Shown one piece after another: positions 43,481 through 53,518 of a stretch of DNA of 64,000 nt. Source of the DNA: Psychrobacter sp. Pi2-1 (lineage in GTDB: Bacteria; Pseudomonadota; Gammaproteobacteria; Pseudomonadales; Moraxellaceae). Numbering within the stretch: the first letter of the stretch is position 1; the number at the start of each line of letters is the position of its first letter. Made by a program: the position numbers and the translations under genes. The stretch spans positions 1 through 64,000 of the forward strand of contig NZ_CAJHBO010000005.1 of NCBI RefSeq assembly GCF_904846645.1, read 5' to 3'. Under the pieces are notes generated by a model. It had not been told where the DNA came from. It ran no database searches and saw nothing but the letters and a program-made list of their open reading frames with translations.

Positions 43481-45256
43481 ATGACTCAAACTCCTGATCT
43501 CGATTCGACTCGCGTTGACTTCGATACTATTTTAAACAACATTCCTAGTATCAATATGGGCGCACGCTCAGCCAATGCACCACTTACTCAAAGCTATGAC
43601 AAAGGTCCTGATGTACCGCTGATTGAAGCGACAATCGGTGACTTTTTTGATGCTATTGTTTCTAAATATCCTGAGCGCGAAGCACTGGTCGTCCGCCATC
43701 AAAATATCCGCTGGACATATCGTGAGCTACAGCAGCAAGTGAATCAGCTAGCCAGTAGTATGATTGAGATGGGACTAGAAATTGGCGATCGTATCGGTAT
43801 TTGGTCGCACAACAATGCTGAATGGTTGCTCATGCAATTGGCTACAGCAAAAGTTGGCGTTATCCTCGTTAATATCAATCCTGCCTACCGTACTTTTGAG
43901 TTGCAATATGCCTTAAACAAACTGGGCTGCTCAGCGCTCGTACTGATGCGTCATTTCAAAACCAGTGATTACGCCAGTTTAATCCGTGAGCTGTGTCCTG
44001 AAATTTACCATAAAGATTACACTCAGCTTGATTTGGTCGAGATTCCGACGATTGAACGTATCATTTGGATTGATGAGCAAGAGTCGGATGAGACATTCGG
44101 TTTTATGCAAAAATTCTCTGCATGGATGAGCGAGGGCGATGCCAACGATCCGCGTGTTGCTGAGCGCCAAGCTCAGCTTAGGAACACCGATGCCATCAAT
44201 GTACAGTTCACCAGTGGTACGACAGGTACACCAAAAGGTGCCACCTTAAGCCATCGTAATATCTTAAATAATGGCTACTTTATCGGTGAGGCCATGAACC
44301 TCACTGAAGAGGATAGGCTGTGTATTCCAGTACCTCTGTATCATTGCTTTGGTATGGTGCTTGGTAATCTAGCGATTCTCACGCATGGCGGTTGTATCGT
44401 ATATCCAAACGACGGCTTTGAGCCATTGACCGTATTACAAGCAGTCGAAGAAGAAAAGTGTACAGGTCTGCACGGCGTGCCAACGATGTTTATCGCCGAG
44501 CTTGACCATCCTGAATTTGAAAACTTTGATTTGTCTACCTTACGTACTGGCATAATGGCTGGCTCTAGTTGTCCGATTGAGGTTATGCGCCGTGTCATCG
44601 ATAAGATGCATATGAGCGAAGTCACCATTGCCTATGGCATGACAGAGACCAGTCCCGTATCTTGCCAGACCAATGAGCACACGCCACTTGATAAACAGGT
44701 CTCGACGGTAGGACTGGTACAGCCTGCGCTTGAGGTGAAAGTCGTCGATACAGAAACAGGTGAAATTGTCCCGCTAGGTGAGACAGGTGAGTTGCTCACA
44801 CGAGGCTATTCAGTGATGAAAGGCTATTGGGGTAGTCGCTTTAAAACGCGTGAGGCGATCCAAGATGGTTGGATGCATACGGGTGATTTGGCTACGATGG
44901 ATGAAGATGGCTACGTAAAAATCGTCGGCCGTAGTAAAGATATGGTGATTCGCGGCGGCGAAAATATCTATCCAGTAGAAATTGAAAATTACCTCTATCG
45001 TCACCCAAAGATTCGTGATGTACAAATCGTGGGTATACCAGATGAGCGTTATGGTGAAGTGCTGGCAGCGTGGATTATTCCGAAAGAGCCTGGCTGCTTA
45101 ACTGAACAAGAAGTACGCGAGTTCTGTAGCGAGCATATCGCTCACTATAAAGTGCCGACTTACTATCGCTTTGTGACTGAATATCCAATGACCATCACTG
45201 GCAAAATTCAGAAATATAAAATCATTGAGCAAATGAAAGAAGAGTTGGGTTTGTAG
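43481..45256 (+). CDS. Acyl-CoA synthetase (AMP-forming), ACSF2-like
   Basis: A 591-aa adenylate-forming ligase that would activate a fatty or branched-chain acid to its CoA thioester. ATG 43481 has AAAGGAC upstream. Motifs: [16 protein letters not shown] (P-loop-like A3), YGMTETSP (A5), [16 protein letters not shown] (A7), [17 protein letters not shown] (A8), and [10 protein letters not shown] with the catalytic Lys (A10). The substrate cannot be fixed, but position directly upstream of the leucine/isovalerate cluster suggests isovalerate or a related branched or medium-chain acid. Repeat copy B lies between it and liuB. Confidence 0.9.
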   Translation: MTQTPDLDSTRVDFDTILNNIPSINMGARSANAPLTQSYDKGPDVPLIEATIGDFFDAIVSKYPEREALVVRHQNIRWTYRELQQQVNQLASSMIEMGLEIGDRIGIWSHNNAEWLLMQLATAKVGVILVNINPAYRTFELQYALNKLGCSALVLMRHFKTSDYASLIRELCPEIYHKDYTQLDLVEIPTIERIIWIDEQESDETFGFMQKFSAWMSEGDANDPRVAERQAQLRNTDAINVQFTSGTTGTPKGATLSHRNILNNGYFIGEAMNLTEEDRLCIPVPLYHCFGMVLGNLAILTHGGCIVYPNDGFEPLTVLQAVEEEKCTGLHGVPTMFIAELDHPEFENFDLSTLRTGIMAGSSCPIEVMRRVIDKMHMSEVTIAYGMTETSPVSCQTNEHTPLDKQVSTVGLVQPALEVKVVDTETGEIVPLGETGELLTRGYSVMKGYWGSRFKTREAIQDGWMHTGDLATMDEDGYVKIVGRSKDMVIRGGENIYPVEIENYLYRHPKIRDVQIVGIPDERYGEVLAAWIIPKEPGCLTEQEVREFCSEHIAHYKVPTYYRFVTEYPMTITGKIQKYKIIEQMKEELGL

Positions 45257-45296
45257 TAAGCTTACTTGTCTGCTCTAAAAAACAAAAGACTAACCA

Positions 45297-45399
45297 TATT
45301 CATTTCACTATAAAAGTATTACAGCGTTAACCTCGCTTGAAGTATCACACATACATCTACACTCGGTTGCCTTGTACTACTTTTAAATTGAATCGACTA
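45297..45399 (+). repeat. 3'-associated intergenic repeat, copy B
   Basis: A 103-bp element starting 40 bp after the acyl-CoA synthetase stop. The core GTTAACCTCGCTTGAAGTAT and ATACATCTACACTCGGTTGC, and the right end TTGAATCGACTA followed by TA, match copies A and C; the left end (TATTCATTTCACTATAAAAG) is slightly degenerate. No coding potential. Confidence 0.8.
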
Positions 45400-45497
45400 T
45401 ATGTGAGTAACGCTTAAAAATAGCAGTTAGTATCATTCATATAAAAAGCTACTCACATCTACGTATCTATCTATGTATAAGAAAAAAAAGGGATATC

Positions 45498-47108
45498 ATG
45501 AGCGCTATCATAACCAGTAAACTGAGTCCAAACTCAAGCGATTTTCAGCAAAACAGTGCCGCGATGCAAGAGATAGTCGATGACCTGTATATACACTTGC
45601 GTAAAGTTGCCCAAGGTGGCTCAGAGCGCGCACGAGCCAAGCATCTAGCGCGTGGTAAGCTGTTACCACGTGAGCGCGTCGAGCGTTTATTGGATGTAGG
45701 TACGCCGTTCCTAGAAGTGGCACCGATGGCTGCACATGATATGTATGGCGAAGAGATTCCGGCAGCTGGTGTGATTGCTGGTATTGGCCGTATCAATGGC
45801 ATCGAGTGTATGATTGTCTGTAATGATGCCACGGTAAAAGGCGGCACCTATTACCCAATGACGGTCAAAAAGCACCTACGTGCCCAAGAGATTGCGCAAG
45901 AAAACCATCTACCGTGCGTTTATCTGGTTGATTCAGGTGGCGCAAACTTACCGAACCAAGATGATGTGTTCCCTGATAAAGAGCATTTCGGTCGTATCTT
46001 TTTTAATCAAGCCAATCTGAGTGCAGCAGGCATTCCGCAAATTGCTGTGGTTATGGGCAGCTGTACGGCTGGCGGTGCGTATGTGCCTGCGATGAGTGAT
46101 GAATCTATTATTGTCAAAGAGCAAGGCACTATCTTTTTGGGTGGTCCACCACTAGTCAAAGCAGCAACAGGTGAAGAGGTTACCGCAGAAGATTTGGGCG
46201 GTGGTGATGTACATACTAGACTATCAGGTGTGGTTGATCATCTAGCGCAGAATGATACGCACGCGTTATCGATTGCCCGTAATATCGTCAGTCACCTAAA
46301 TCGCCCTGCGAAAAATATCCCCAATCAAATCACACCGCGTCCGCCACGTTATGATGCCAAAGAGCTATACGGTGTCATTCCAACAGACAAGCGCAAGCCA
46401 TTTGATATCAGAGAAATCATCGCGCGTATCGTTGATGACAGTGCCTTTGATGAGTTTAAATCGCGTTTTGGTACGACGCTAGTCTGTGGATTTGCTCATA
46501 TCGAAGGGATGCCTGTTGGTATTATCGCCAATAACGGTATCTTGTTCAGTGAGTCAGCGCAAAAAGGGACGCACTTTATCGAACTGTGCTGTAAGCGCAA
46601 AATCCCATTAGTATTCCTGCAGAACATTACTGGCTTTATGGTGGGTCGTAAATACGAGAACGAAGGGATCGCTCGTCATGGCGCCAAAATGGTAATGGCG
46701 GTGGCCAATGCCAAAGTACCAAAATTCACGGTTATCGTCGGTGGCTCGTTCGGCGCTGGTAACTACGGTATGTGTGGCCGCGCTTACAGCCCTCGTTTCT
46801 TATGGATGTGGCCAAATGCGCGTATCTCTGTCATGGGCGGTGAGCAAGCAGCGTCAGTACTGGCAACGGTCAAACGTGATAACTTTGATCGCAAAGGTGA
46901 GGCATGGAGCGACGAAGACGAAGCCGCATTTAAAGCACCGATTCGCGAAATGTATGAAGAGCAAGGTCATCCTTACTATGCTACCGCGCGCATGTGGGAT
47001 GATGGCGTAATTGACCCTGCTGATACGCGCAATGTATTGGCGTTAGGATTAAGCGCAGCTTATAACGCACCAATTGAAGAGACGACATTTGGTGTCTTTA
47101 GAATGTAA
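45498..47108 (+). CDS. liuB: 3-methylcrotonyl-CoA carboxylase beta subunit (carboxyltransferase)
   Basis: Carboxyltransferase subunit of the biotin-dependent enzyme converting 3-methylcrotonyl-CoA to 3-methylglutaconyl-CoA in leucine breakdown. At 536 aa it matches MccB/LiuB. Conserved text includes [17 protein letters not shown] near residue 55, [19 protein letters not shown], the [16 protein letters not shown] oxyanion segment, [16 protein letters not shown], and [30 protein letters not shown] precedes the start. The biotinylated partner LiuD is encoded two genes downstream. Confidence 0.96.
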   Translation: MSAIITSKLSPNSSDFQQNSAAMQEIVDDLYIHLRKVAQGGSERARAKHLARGKLLPRERVERLLDVGTPFLEVAPMAAHDMYGEEIPAAGVIAGIGRINGIECMIVCNDATVKGGTYYPMTVKKHLRAQEIAQENHLPCVYLVDSGGANLPNQDDVFPDKEHFGRIFFNQANLSAAGIPQIAVVMGSCTAGGAYVPAMSDESIIVKEQGTIFLGGPPLVKAATGEEVTAEDLGGGDVHTRLSGVVDHLAQNDTHALSIARNIVSHLNRPAKNIPNQITPRPPRYDAKELYGVIPTDKRKPFDIREIIARIVDDSAFDEFKSRFGTTLVCGFAHIEGMPVGIIANNGILFSESAQKGTHFIELCCKRKIPLVFLQNITGFMVGRKYENEGIARHGAKMVMAVANAKVPKFTVIVGGSFGAGNYGMCGRAYSPRFLWMWPNARISVMGGEQAASVLATVKRDNFDRKGEAWSDEDEAAFKAPIREMYEEQGHPYYATARMWDDGVIDPADTRNVLALGLSAAYNAPIEETTFGVFRM

Positions 47109-47179
47109 CCAGTTTTTAATATTTAACGATACTCAATAAATATCATCAGTAAAGATAGTGACTAAAAAAAGAGAAGACA

Positions 47180-47986
47180 ATGCAACAAAATATAAATAAT
47201 TATAAAAGCTTACTGGTTAACATCAAGCAGCATGTGGCTACGGTGACATTAAATCGTCCTGAGATACGTAATGCCTTTAACGATGAAATGATTGCTGAGC
47301 TAACCGATGCTTTCACTACCCTTGGTACTGATGACGAGGTGCGTGTTATTGTATTAGCGGCTGCGGGCAAAGCGTTTTGTGCAGGCGCCGACCTTAATTG
47401 GATGCGTGCCATGGCAGATTATAGCTATGAAGAAAATTTAGCGGATGCTGATAAGTTGGCGCAAATGCTTAAGACTATTTATGAATGTCCTAAGCCAACA
47501 GTTGCGGCTATTCAAGGCGATGTTTATGCAGGTGGCATGGGTCTGGTCGCTGCTTGTGACGTAGCCATCGCCGTTAAAATTGCCAATTTCTGCCTCAGTG
47601 AAGTGCGTTTGGGGTTGGCACCTGCCACTATCAGTCCTTATGTTATCCGAGCGCTAGGTGCTAGAGCCTCGCAGCGTTATTTCTTAAGTGCTGAAGTGTT
47701 TGATGCCAAAAAGGCGCGTCAGCTTGGCTTTATCCATGAGCGTGTTAGCGAAGAGTGGCTAAGTGATGAAGTGGCTGCGTTCTGTAACAAGGTCGTCAAA
47801 AACAGCCCTGACGCGGTAAAAACCTGCAAACAGCTATTACACGATGTCGCTGGTGCACCTATTACAGATGAGCTGATTGCTGACACGGTCAAAGGTATCG
47901 CTGATATCCGCTCATCAGAGCAGGGTAAAGAGGGCGTGCAAGCCTTTTTGCAAAAACGTAAACCTGATTGGCTAATGGCAGACTAA
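47180..47986 (+). CDS. liuC: Methylglutaconyl-CoA hydratase
   Basis: Crotonase-fold hydratase of 268 aa converting 3-methylglutaconyl-CoA to HMG-CoA. Crotonase features are TLNRPEIRNAFNDEMIAEL, the oxyanion-hole segments AAAGKAFCAGADLNWM and GDVYAGGMGLVAACDVAIA, and LGLAPATISPYVIRALG with the Glu/Pro active-site loop. The CAGADLNWMR form and gene position between liuB and liuD are characteristic of LiuC rather than general enoyl-CoA hydratases. AGAGAAG lies upstream. Confidence 0.93.
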   Translation: MQQNINNYKSLLVNIKQHVATVTLNRPEIRNAFNDEMIAELTDAFTTLGTDDEVRVIVLAAAGKAFCAGADLNWMRAMADYSYEENLADADKLAQMLKTIYECPKPTVAAIQGDVYAGGMGLVAACDVAIAVKIANFCLSEVRLGLAPATISPYVIRALGARASQRYFLSAEVFDAKKARQLGFIHERVSEEWLSDEVAAFCNKVVKNSPDAVKTCKQLLHDVAGAPITDELIADTVKGIADIRSSEQGKEGVQAFLQKRKPDWLMAD

Positions 47987-48063
47987 CTAGTAGCAGAACA
48001 ACGATAGATAAATGGGCAAATAGACAAGACGTCAAATAATAACGACAAGACACAGGGATAGTT

Positions 48064-50163
48064 ATGTTTTCTAAAATTCTAATCGCCAACCGTGGTGAAA
48101 TTGCTTGCCGAGTGGCTGCGACTGCTAAGCGTCTTGGCGTCAGTACCGTTGCTGTTTACTCCGATGCGGATCGTGAGGCCAAGCATGTGGCTGTCTGTGA
48201 TGAAGCTATCTATTTAGGCGGTTCGGCACCGAAAGACAGTTATCTAAAAGGCGATGCTATTATTGCTATCGCTAAGCAGACGGGCGCCCAAGCGATTCAT
48301 CCAGGATATGGGTTTTTGAGTGAAAATGCTGATTTTGCACAGGCTTGCCAAGATGCTGGCTTGGTATTTATTGGCCCATCGGCAGATGCTATTCGCGCTA
48401 TGGGCGGCAAATCTGAGTCTAAGCGCTTGATGGAATCGGCTGGTGTGCCGCTGATACCGGGATATCATGGTGATAACCAAGATGCACAGTTTTTGCAGCA
48501 GCAGGCCGATAGTATTGGCTATCCTGTCTTGATTAAAGCCAGTGCAGGTGGTGGCGGTAAAGGTATGCGTATCGTTGAAAAAAGTAGCGATTTTATTGAT
48601 TTGTTAGATTCATGCCGCCGTGAAGCGATTACCAGTTTTGGCAATGATCAAGTATTGGTCGAAAAATACGCGCTAAAACCACGTCATATCGAAATCCAAG
48701 TATTCGGTGACACGCATGGTAATTATGTGCACCTGTTTGAGCGTGATTGCTCAGTACAGCGTCGCCATCAAAAAGTACTAGAAGAAGCGCCAGCGCCCGG
48801 TGTCGATACTGCCATGCGTGAAGCGATGGGCACAGCGGCAATCGAAGCAGCACGTGCAGTTGATTACGTGGGTGCAGGTACGGTTGAATTCATCGTTGAG
48901 CAGCGCGAAGACTCTATGAATTTTTATTTCATGGAAATGAATACGCGCTTGCAAGTTGAGCATCCAGTCAGTGAAGCTATTACTGGCGTCGATTTGGTCG
49001 AGTGGCAGCTGTTGGTTGCTGCGGGTCAGCCATTACCAAAAACGCAAGATGATCTGGCTATCAACGGTCATGCAATTGAGGCGCGTATCTGTGCCGAAAA
49101 CCCTGACAACAATTTTTTGCCAGCGACAGGAACTTTATTCACTTATCAAAAGCCTGAGCATAGTACCTTCAACATTACTGATGTGCGTATCGATGATGGC
49201 GTACGTGAGGGCGATGTGATTAGTCCTTTTTACGACTCTATGATTGCTAAGCTTATCGTCCATGCTCCTACGCGCGAGCAAGCGTTGGCGAGACTTGATC
49301 GTGCATTGGCACAGACGCGTATCGTTGGTCTGCCAAATAACGTGGCATTTTTGCGTTATATTTTAAATACAGATTCATTTAGCAAAGCCAATCTCGATAC
49401 GGCATTGATAGAGCGCGAGCAGGATAAGCTTTTTGACCAGCACCCTCTCGGATTATCAACCCTTGTGGTGACAGCTATTGCCCAGCAGCTTGCGAGTGAG
49501 GCGACCACGCAGGGCTCAGATCCATTTAGCAAGTCGACGGGTTTCCGTGCTTATAGCGATTATACTCGTTCATTTAGCTTGGTTTATGATGAGCAGGCTT
49601 ATAGCGCTCGCATCAGTAATTGGCATAATGCAAGTTGTGCTGATAGCAAAAAAGGCGGTGATAGTCTCAGTAATTTTACGCTCGTCATTGGTAAAGAAAT
49701 CGCGAATACGCAGGATGATAGCAATATCAATGTAGCGGCTCAGACCGAAACGATTTATGAAGGTCAAATTAGCTATGATAGCAATGACGCGCACAATCAT
49801 ACCTTATGGTTAGATGGTGCACGTATCAGTGCCCAAAGCTGGGTAAATAACGAGAGAGTTTATGTATTCACGGATAGTGGACGCGATGAAATTACGCTTA
49901 TTGATATCATGGCACATGTGGGCGAAGACACAGCAGCAGTTGGCAGTTTGAAGTCACCAATGCCAGGACAAGTGGTTGCATTCAAAGTAGCTGTTGGCGA
50001 TACTGTGAAAAAAGGCGAGCCACTTGCCGTTATCGAAGCCATGAAAATCGAACATACGATTACGGCACCGACGGATGGTGTGGTAGCAGAGCTATTATTT
50101 GCAGCAGGTGACTTGGTCGCTGATGGTGATGAGCTACTGCGCATCGATAGCGAAAGCGCATAG
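48064..50163 (+). CDS. liuD: 3-methylcrotonyl-CoA carboxylase alpha subunit (biotin carboxylase/BCCP)
   Basis: A 699-aa biotin-carrying subunit. An N-terminal biotin carboxylase domain (KILIANRGEIACRVAATAKR, then the ATP-grasp loop KASAGGGGKGMRIVE, and FMEMNTRLQVEHPVSE) spans about residues 1-450. A middle BT-like domain follows, and a C-terminal biotinyl domain ends with VIEAMKIEHTI, in which K661 is the biotinylation site. The usual AMKMEH is here AMKIEH, a conservative change. It forms the MCC holoenzyme with LiuB. BirA, which would biotinylate it, is encoded about 3.4 kb downstream. Confidence 0.96.
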   Translation: MFSKILIANRGEIACRVAATAKRLGVSTVAVYSDADREAKHVAVCDEAIYLGGSAPKDSYLKGDAIIAIAKQTGAQAIHPGYGFLSENADFAQACQDAGLVFIGPSADAIRAMGGKSESKRLMESAGVPLIPGYHGDNQDAQFLQQQADSIGYPVLIKASAGGGGKGMRIVEKSSDFIDLLDSCRREAITSFGNDQVLVEKYALKPRHIEIQVFGDTHGNYVHLFERDCSVQRRHQKVLEEAPAPGVDTAMREAMGTAAIEAARAVDYVGAGTVEFIVEQREDSMNFYFMEMNTRLQVEHPVSEAITGVDLVEWQLLVAAGQPLPKTQDDLAINGHAIEARICAENPDNNFLPATGTLFTYQKPEHSTFNITDVRIDDGVREGDVISPFYDSMIAKLIVHAPTREQALARLDRALAQTRIVGLPNNVAFLRYILNTDSFSKANLDTALIEREQDKLFDQHPLGLSTLVVTAIAQQLASEATTQGSDPFSKSTGFRAYSDYTRSFSLVYDEQAYSARISNWHNASCADSKKGGDSLSNFTLVIGKEIANTQDDSNINVAAQTETIYEGQISYDSNDAHNHTLWLDGARISAQSWVNNERVYVFTDSGRDEITLIDIMAHVGEDTAAVGSLKSPMPGQVVAFKVAVGDTVKKGEPLAVIEAMKIEHTITAPTDGVVAELLFAAGDLVADGDELLRIDSESA

Positions 50164-50221
50164 CTGACGAGGCCTAATAAAAAAGCCTCATAAAGCGCAA
50201 ATAACAAAAAGGACGACAAGT

Positions 50222-51142
50222 ATGAGCCATTCGTATCCAAGCCATGTCAGCATCGTTGATGTCAGTCCACGTGATGGACTACAAAACGAATCCATGACGG
50301 TGCCGACTGAGGTTAAGCAAACGCTTATCAATGATTTGATTGCGGCAGGTGTCAAAAAGCTAGAGGCAACAAGCTTTGTTTCGCCAAAGTGGGTGCCACA
50401 AATGGGTGATAACAGCGCGTTACTGGATGCGCTTGCGCCAACGCGGCAGACGGACGTCTGCTACTCGGTACTGGTGCCCAATATGCGTGGCTTTGAAAAT
50501 GCTATCTTGCATCGCCCAGATGAAATCGTCATCTTTGGCTCAGCCAGCGAAACCTTTAGTCAAAAAAATATCAATTGTAGTATCGATGAGAGTATCGAAC
50601 GTTTTGCACCAGTGGCTGCGGCAGCAAAAGCACAAGGCATAAAGGTACGTGGCGTGATTTCTTGTACGGTTGGTTGTCCCTATGAAGGCGAGATTGACCC
50701 CAGTCAAGTAGCGTATGTCACCAAGCGATTGATTGAGATCGGTTCAGAGCAGATTGGCATTGCCGATACGATCGGTGTGGGTACACCGCTCAAAGTACAA
50801 CGAGCGTTGCAAGCTGCACTTGAGTATGCTGATATCTCTATGCTATCAGGTCATTTCCATGATACTTATGGCCAAGCGCTAAGCAATACTTTGGCTGCAT
50901 TACAAATGGGTGTTAGTGAGTTTGATACCTCTGTCGCGGGCCTCGGTGGTTGTCCTTATGCTAAAGGCGCAACGGGCAATGTCGCTACCGAAGATGTGGC
51001 GTATATGTTGCATGGTATGGGTATCAGCACGGGTATCGATTTGGATAAATTGGTCGTGGCAGGCGAGCGTATCAGTGAATTTTTAAAGCGACCAAATGGC
51101 TCAAATGTAGCACGTGCCATCATCAATAAACGTCAGTCTTAA
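50222..51142 (+). CDS. liuE: Hydroxymethylglutaryl-CoA lyase
   Basis: Splits HMG-CoA into acetyl-CoA and acetoacetate, the last step of leucine breakdown. At 306 aa it has the bacterial HMG-CoA lyase length. VDVSPRDGLQNES carries the catalytic Arg-Asp of the DRE-TIM fold, SGHFHDTYGQAL gives two metal-binding His, and GLGGCPYAKGATGNVATED contains the catalytic Cys244. AAAGGACG is upstream of the start. Repeat copy C begins 6 bp after the stop codon. Confidence 0.96.
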   Translation: MSHSYPSHVSIVDVSPRDGLQNESMTVPTEVKQTLINDLIAAGVKKLEATSFVSPKWVPQMGDNSALLDALAPTRQTDVCYSVLVPNMRGFENAILHRPDEIVIFGSASETFSQKNINCSIDESIERFAPVAAAAKAQGIKVRGVISCTVGCPYEGEIDPSQVAYVTKRLIEIGSEQIGIADTIGVGTPLKVQRALQAALEYADISMLSGHFHDTYGQALSNTLAALQMGVSEFDTSVAGLGGCPYAKGATGNVATEDVAYMLHGMGISTGIDLDKLVVAGERISEFLKRPNGSNVARAIINKRQS

Positions 51143-51148
51143 ATAGTA

Positions 51149-51251
51149 TAGTCAATCCACTACGAAGGTATGACAGCATTAACCTCGTTTGAAGTATTTG
51201 ATATACATCTACACTCGGTTGCCTTGCCATACTTTCACATTGAATGGACTA
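51149..51251 (+). repeat. 3'-associated intergenic repeat, copy C (most complete on the left)
   Basis: A 103-bp element with inverted ends TAGTCAATCCACTACGAAGGTATG and, from the other side, TAGTCCATTCAATGTGAAAGTATG. TA precedes the left end. The core GCATTAACCTCGTTTGAAGTAT...ATACATCTACACTCGGTTGCCTTG matches copies A and B. It lies between liuE and liuA, inside the liu cluster. The ends suggest a stem of about 24 bp with mismatches if transcribed. Confidence 0.85.
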
Positions 51252-51326
51252 TTACATCAAAAATAATATGGCTTTAAAAAACAGATTAAAATTCGAAAAT
51301 TAAATATTTATATACAAGGAATGGTT

Positions 51327-52514
51327 ATGAGTTTACCTGGATTAAATTTTCAACTTGGCGAAGATATTGACGCGCTACGTGATGTCGTGCAGCAGTTTGC
51401 GGCAAACGAGATCGCTCCACGTGCTGCTGAGATTGATAGCAGCGATGAGTTCCCAATGGATCTGTGGCAAAAAATGGGTGACCTCGGTTTGCATGGCATT
51501 ACCGTTCCTGAAGAGTACGGCGGCTCTAATATGGGCTACGTCGCCCACATGGTCGCGATGGAAGAGATTAGCCGAGCTTCGGCATCGGTAGCACTGAGTT
51601 ATGGCGCACACTCGAATCTATGTATTAACCAAATCAAACGTAACGGCTCTGAAGAACAAAAGCAGAAATATCTGCCGAAACTAATCAGTGGCGAGTTCAT
51701 CGGTGCATTGGCAATGAGTGAGACAGGCGCTGGCTCAGATGTTGTTAGCATGAAGCTAAAAGCAGAAGAAAAAGACGGCAGCTATATTTTAAACGGTAGC
51801 AAAATGTGGATCACCAATGGCCCTGACGCGGACGTGATGGTGGTTTATGCTAAGACCAATCCTGAGATGGGTGCAAAAGGCATGACGGCCTTTATCGTTG
51901 AAAAAGGTATGGAAGGCTTTGGTACAGCGCAAAAGCTAGATAAGCTCGGCATGCGTGGTAGTCATACTGGTGAGATGACTTTTAATAATGTAAAAGTACC
52001 AAGCGAAAATATCTTGGGCGGTCTTAATGAGGGCGTTAAGGTATTGATGAGTGGCCTAGATTACGAGCGCGCTGTATTGGCTGCAGGTCCTATTGGCATC
52101 ATGCAAGCGGTGATGGACAATGTTGTGCCTTATATCCATGACCGTAAACAGTTTGGTCAAGCGATCGGTGAGTTCCAGCTTATCCAAGGTAAAGTTGCGG
52201 ACATGTATACGATACTGCAAGCCGGTCGTAGTTTTTTATACACCGTGGGTAAAAACCTCGATATGTTGGACGCGCGCGGTGCCGGTCATAGTCGAGAAGT
52301 GCGCAAAGATTGCGCCAGTGTGATCTTATGGTGTGCCGAAAAGGCCACATGGATGGCAGGCGAAGGTATTCAAATATTTGGCGGAAACGGCTATACTAAT
52401 GAGTATCCACTTGGTCGCTACTGGCGCGATGCTAAGCTGTATGAGATTGGCGCAGGTACCAGTGAAATTCGTCGTATGCTAGTCGGTCGCGAGCTGTTTA
52501 ACGAGACCAAATAA
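51327..52514 (+). CDS. liuA: Isovaleryl-CoA dehydrogenase
   Basis: FAD-dependent acyl-CoA dehydrogenase oxidising isovaleryl-CoA to 3-methylcrotonyl-CoA. ATG 51327 (395 aa) has AAGGA 6 nt upstream; the ATG at 51321 abuts that site. Motifs: [16 protein letters not shown] and [17 protein letters not shown] of the acyl-CoA dehydrogenase fold, [33 protein letters not shown]. The catalytic base is E247 in [10 protein letters not shown], the position used by isovaleryl-CoA dehydrogenases rather than the C-terminal Glu of short/medium-chain enzymes. liuA is last in this cluster, whereas it is usually first. A terminator follows. Confidence 0.95.
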   Translation: MSLPGLNFQLGEDIDALRDVVQQFAANEIAPRAAEIDSSDEFPMDLWQKMGDLGLHGITVPEEYGGSNMGYVAHMVAMEEISRASASVALSYGAHSNLCINQIKRNGSEEQKQKYLPKLISGEFIGALAMSETGAGSDVVSMKLKAEEKDGSYILNGSKMWITNGPDADVMVVYAKTNPEMGAKGMTAFIVEKGMEGFGTAQKLDKLGMRGSHTGEMTFNNVKVPSENILGGLNEGVKVLMSGLDYERAVLAAGPIGIMQAVMDNVVPYIHDRKQFGQAIGEFQLIQGKVADMYTILQAGRSFLYTVGKNLDMLDARGAGHSREVRKDCASVILWCAEKATWMAGEGIQIFGGNGYTNEYPLGRYWRDAKLYEIGAGTSEIRRMLVGRELFNETK

Positions 52515-52556
52515 GAGGCAGCTAATGAAGCCTTAGCTATTTTCTAATATAAAATA

Positions 52557-52591
52557 AAAAAGCAGCACGCTTAAAACGTGCTGCTTTTTTT
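52557..52591 (+). terminator. Terminator of the liu cluster
   Basis: AGCAGCACG (52561-52569) pairs perfectly with CGTGCTGCT (52577-52585) across a 7-nt loop, with A-run before and T-run after. Confidence 0.93.
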
Positions 52592-52617
52592 GTGTCAACG
52601 TCAAACCGAATTATCTA

Positions 52618-52721
52618 TAGTCAAAGAAGTCTAAAACGGATACAAGGCAGCCGACTGCAGATTGTACAAATAGTATGTCTAGGGAAGGTAACGCCGTAGC
52701 CGTTTAGTAGTTCTTTGACTG
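52618..52721 (-). repeat. 3'-associated intergenic repeat, copy D (inverted)
   Basis: A 104-bp element on the minus strand, 9 bp after the coaX stop. Its ends are inverted repeats: TAGTCAAAGAAGTCTAAAACGG and, from the other side, CAGTCAAAGAACTACTAAACGG, flanked by TA on both sides. The core as written on the plus strand (TACAAGGCAGCCGACTGCAGAT ... AGGTAACGCCGTA, quoted in two parts) aligns with the reverse complement of copies A-C. The terminal ~20 bp differ from the other copies beyond TAGTC, so it is a divergent member. Confidence 0.75.
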
Positions 52722-52730
52722 TATAAGCGG

Positions 52731-53459
52731 TTAAGACTTATTCCGATAATCAAAATACCTTGCCAAACCATTTAATAATAAATCATCACGTAAGCGCACT
52801 GGGCGATTAACATGCTGCGAAATAATAGCGGCATCTCCACCTGTCATAATCAATTCAAAATTAGGGTGACGATGGCTAATCTCATTGATCGCGCCGACGA
52901 TAGAGAGCAAAATACCGCGATGCACTGCGTCTTGAGTGGTCAAGCCTTGGTTGACGCTATCAAAAGTACCGTTCGAGATAGTGATTTGCTTAGTACCAGA
53001 GAACAGGGACTCACGCTGTAGATATATGCTAGGGAAAATATAACCGCCTAAATGCTCAGCATGATCAATCAGATCAATGGTTACCGCTGTACCACAGCCA
53101 ATCACACACTGGCGTTTTTTCTTATCGACCGCACCGAGCATCTGTAGCCAGCGATCACAGCCGAGCTGCTGATCATTGTAAGCACTTTTCATCAGCGCAT
53201 GCGCAGCATCGACATGGACAAACTCAAACGGAATATTCAAACGACTGAGCGTCTCTGATACTTTGGCATTGAGATTGTCACCCAATACCGATGAGATACC
53301 AATAAAGTCAGGCGCATAACGCTCGAAGCGATCCGTCAGACCCATAAGTAGTTCGGCAGGCGCTTGCAAATGCTGCTTGGCATCATGTGCGACTATTTGT
53401 CCGATATCATCGGTTAGCCAGTATTTTAGGCGGGTATTTCCAAGATCAAGCCAGAGCAT
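52731..53459 (-). CDS. coaX: Type III pantothenate kinase CoaX
   Basis: First enzyme of coenzyme A synthesis, phosphorylating pantothenate; the type III enzyme is feedback-insensitive. The 242-aa protein starts MLWLDLGNTRLKYWL with the ASKHA phosphate-1 motif DLGNT.K/R. CDRWLQMLGA and CGTAVTIDLID are type III signatures, and LIMTGGDA is the adenosine motif. The downstream member of a birA-coaX pair on the minus strand, 59 bp after birA. Repeat copy D follows its stop codon. Confidence 0.92.
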   Translation of the reverse strand: MLWLDLGNTRLKYWLTDDIGQIVAHDAKQHLQAPAELLMGLTDRFERYAPDFIGISSVLGDNLNAKVSETLSRLNIPFEFVHVDAAHALMKSAYNDQQLGCDRWLQMLGAVDKKKRQCVIGCGTAVTIDLIDHAEHLGGYIFPSIYLQRESLFSGTKQITISNGTFDSVNQGLTTQDAVHRGILLSIVGAINEISHRHPNFELIMTGGDAAIISQHVNRPVRLRDDLLLNGLARYFDYRNKS

Positions 53460-53518
53460 AAAAGTCCCTTTATATAGTGCTCGTTAATGATGGTGTTCAT
53501 CAATATAGTTGTCTAAGC

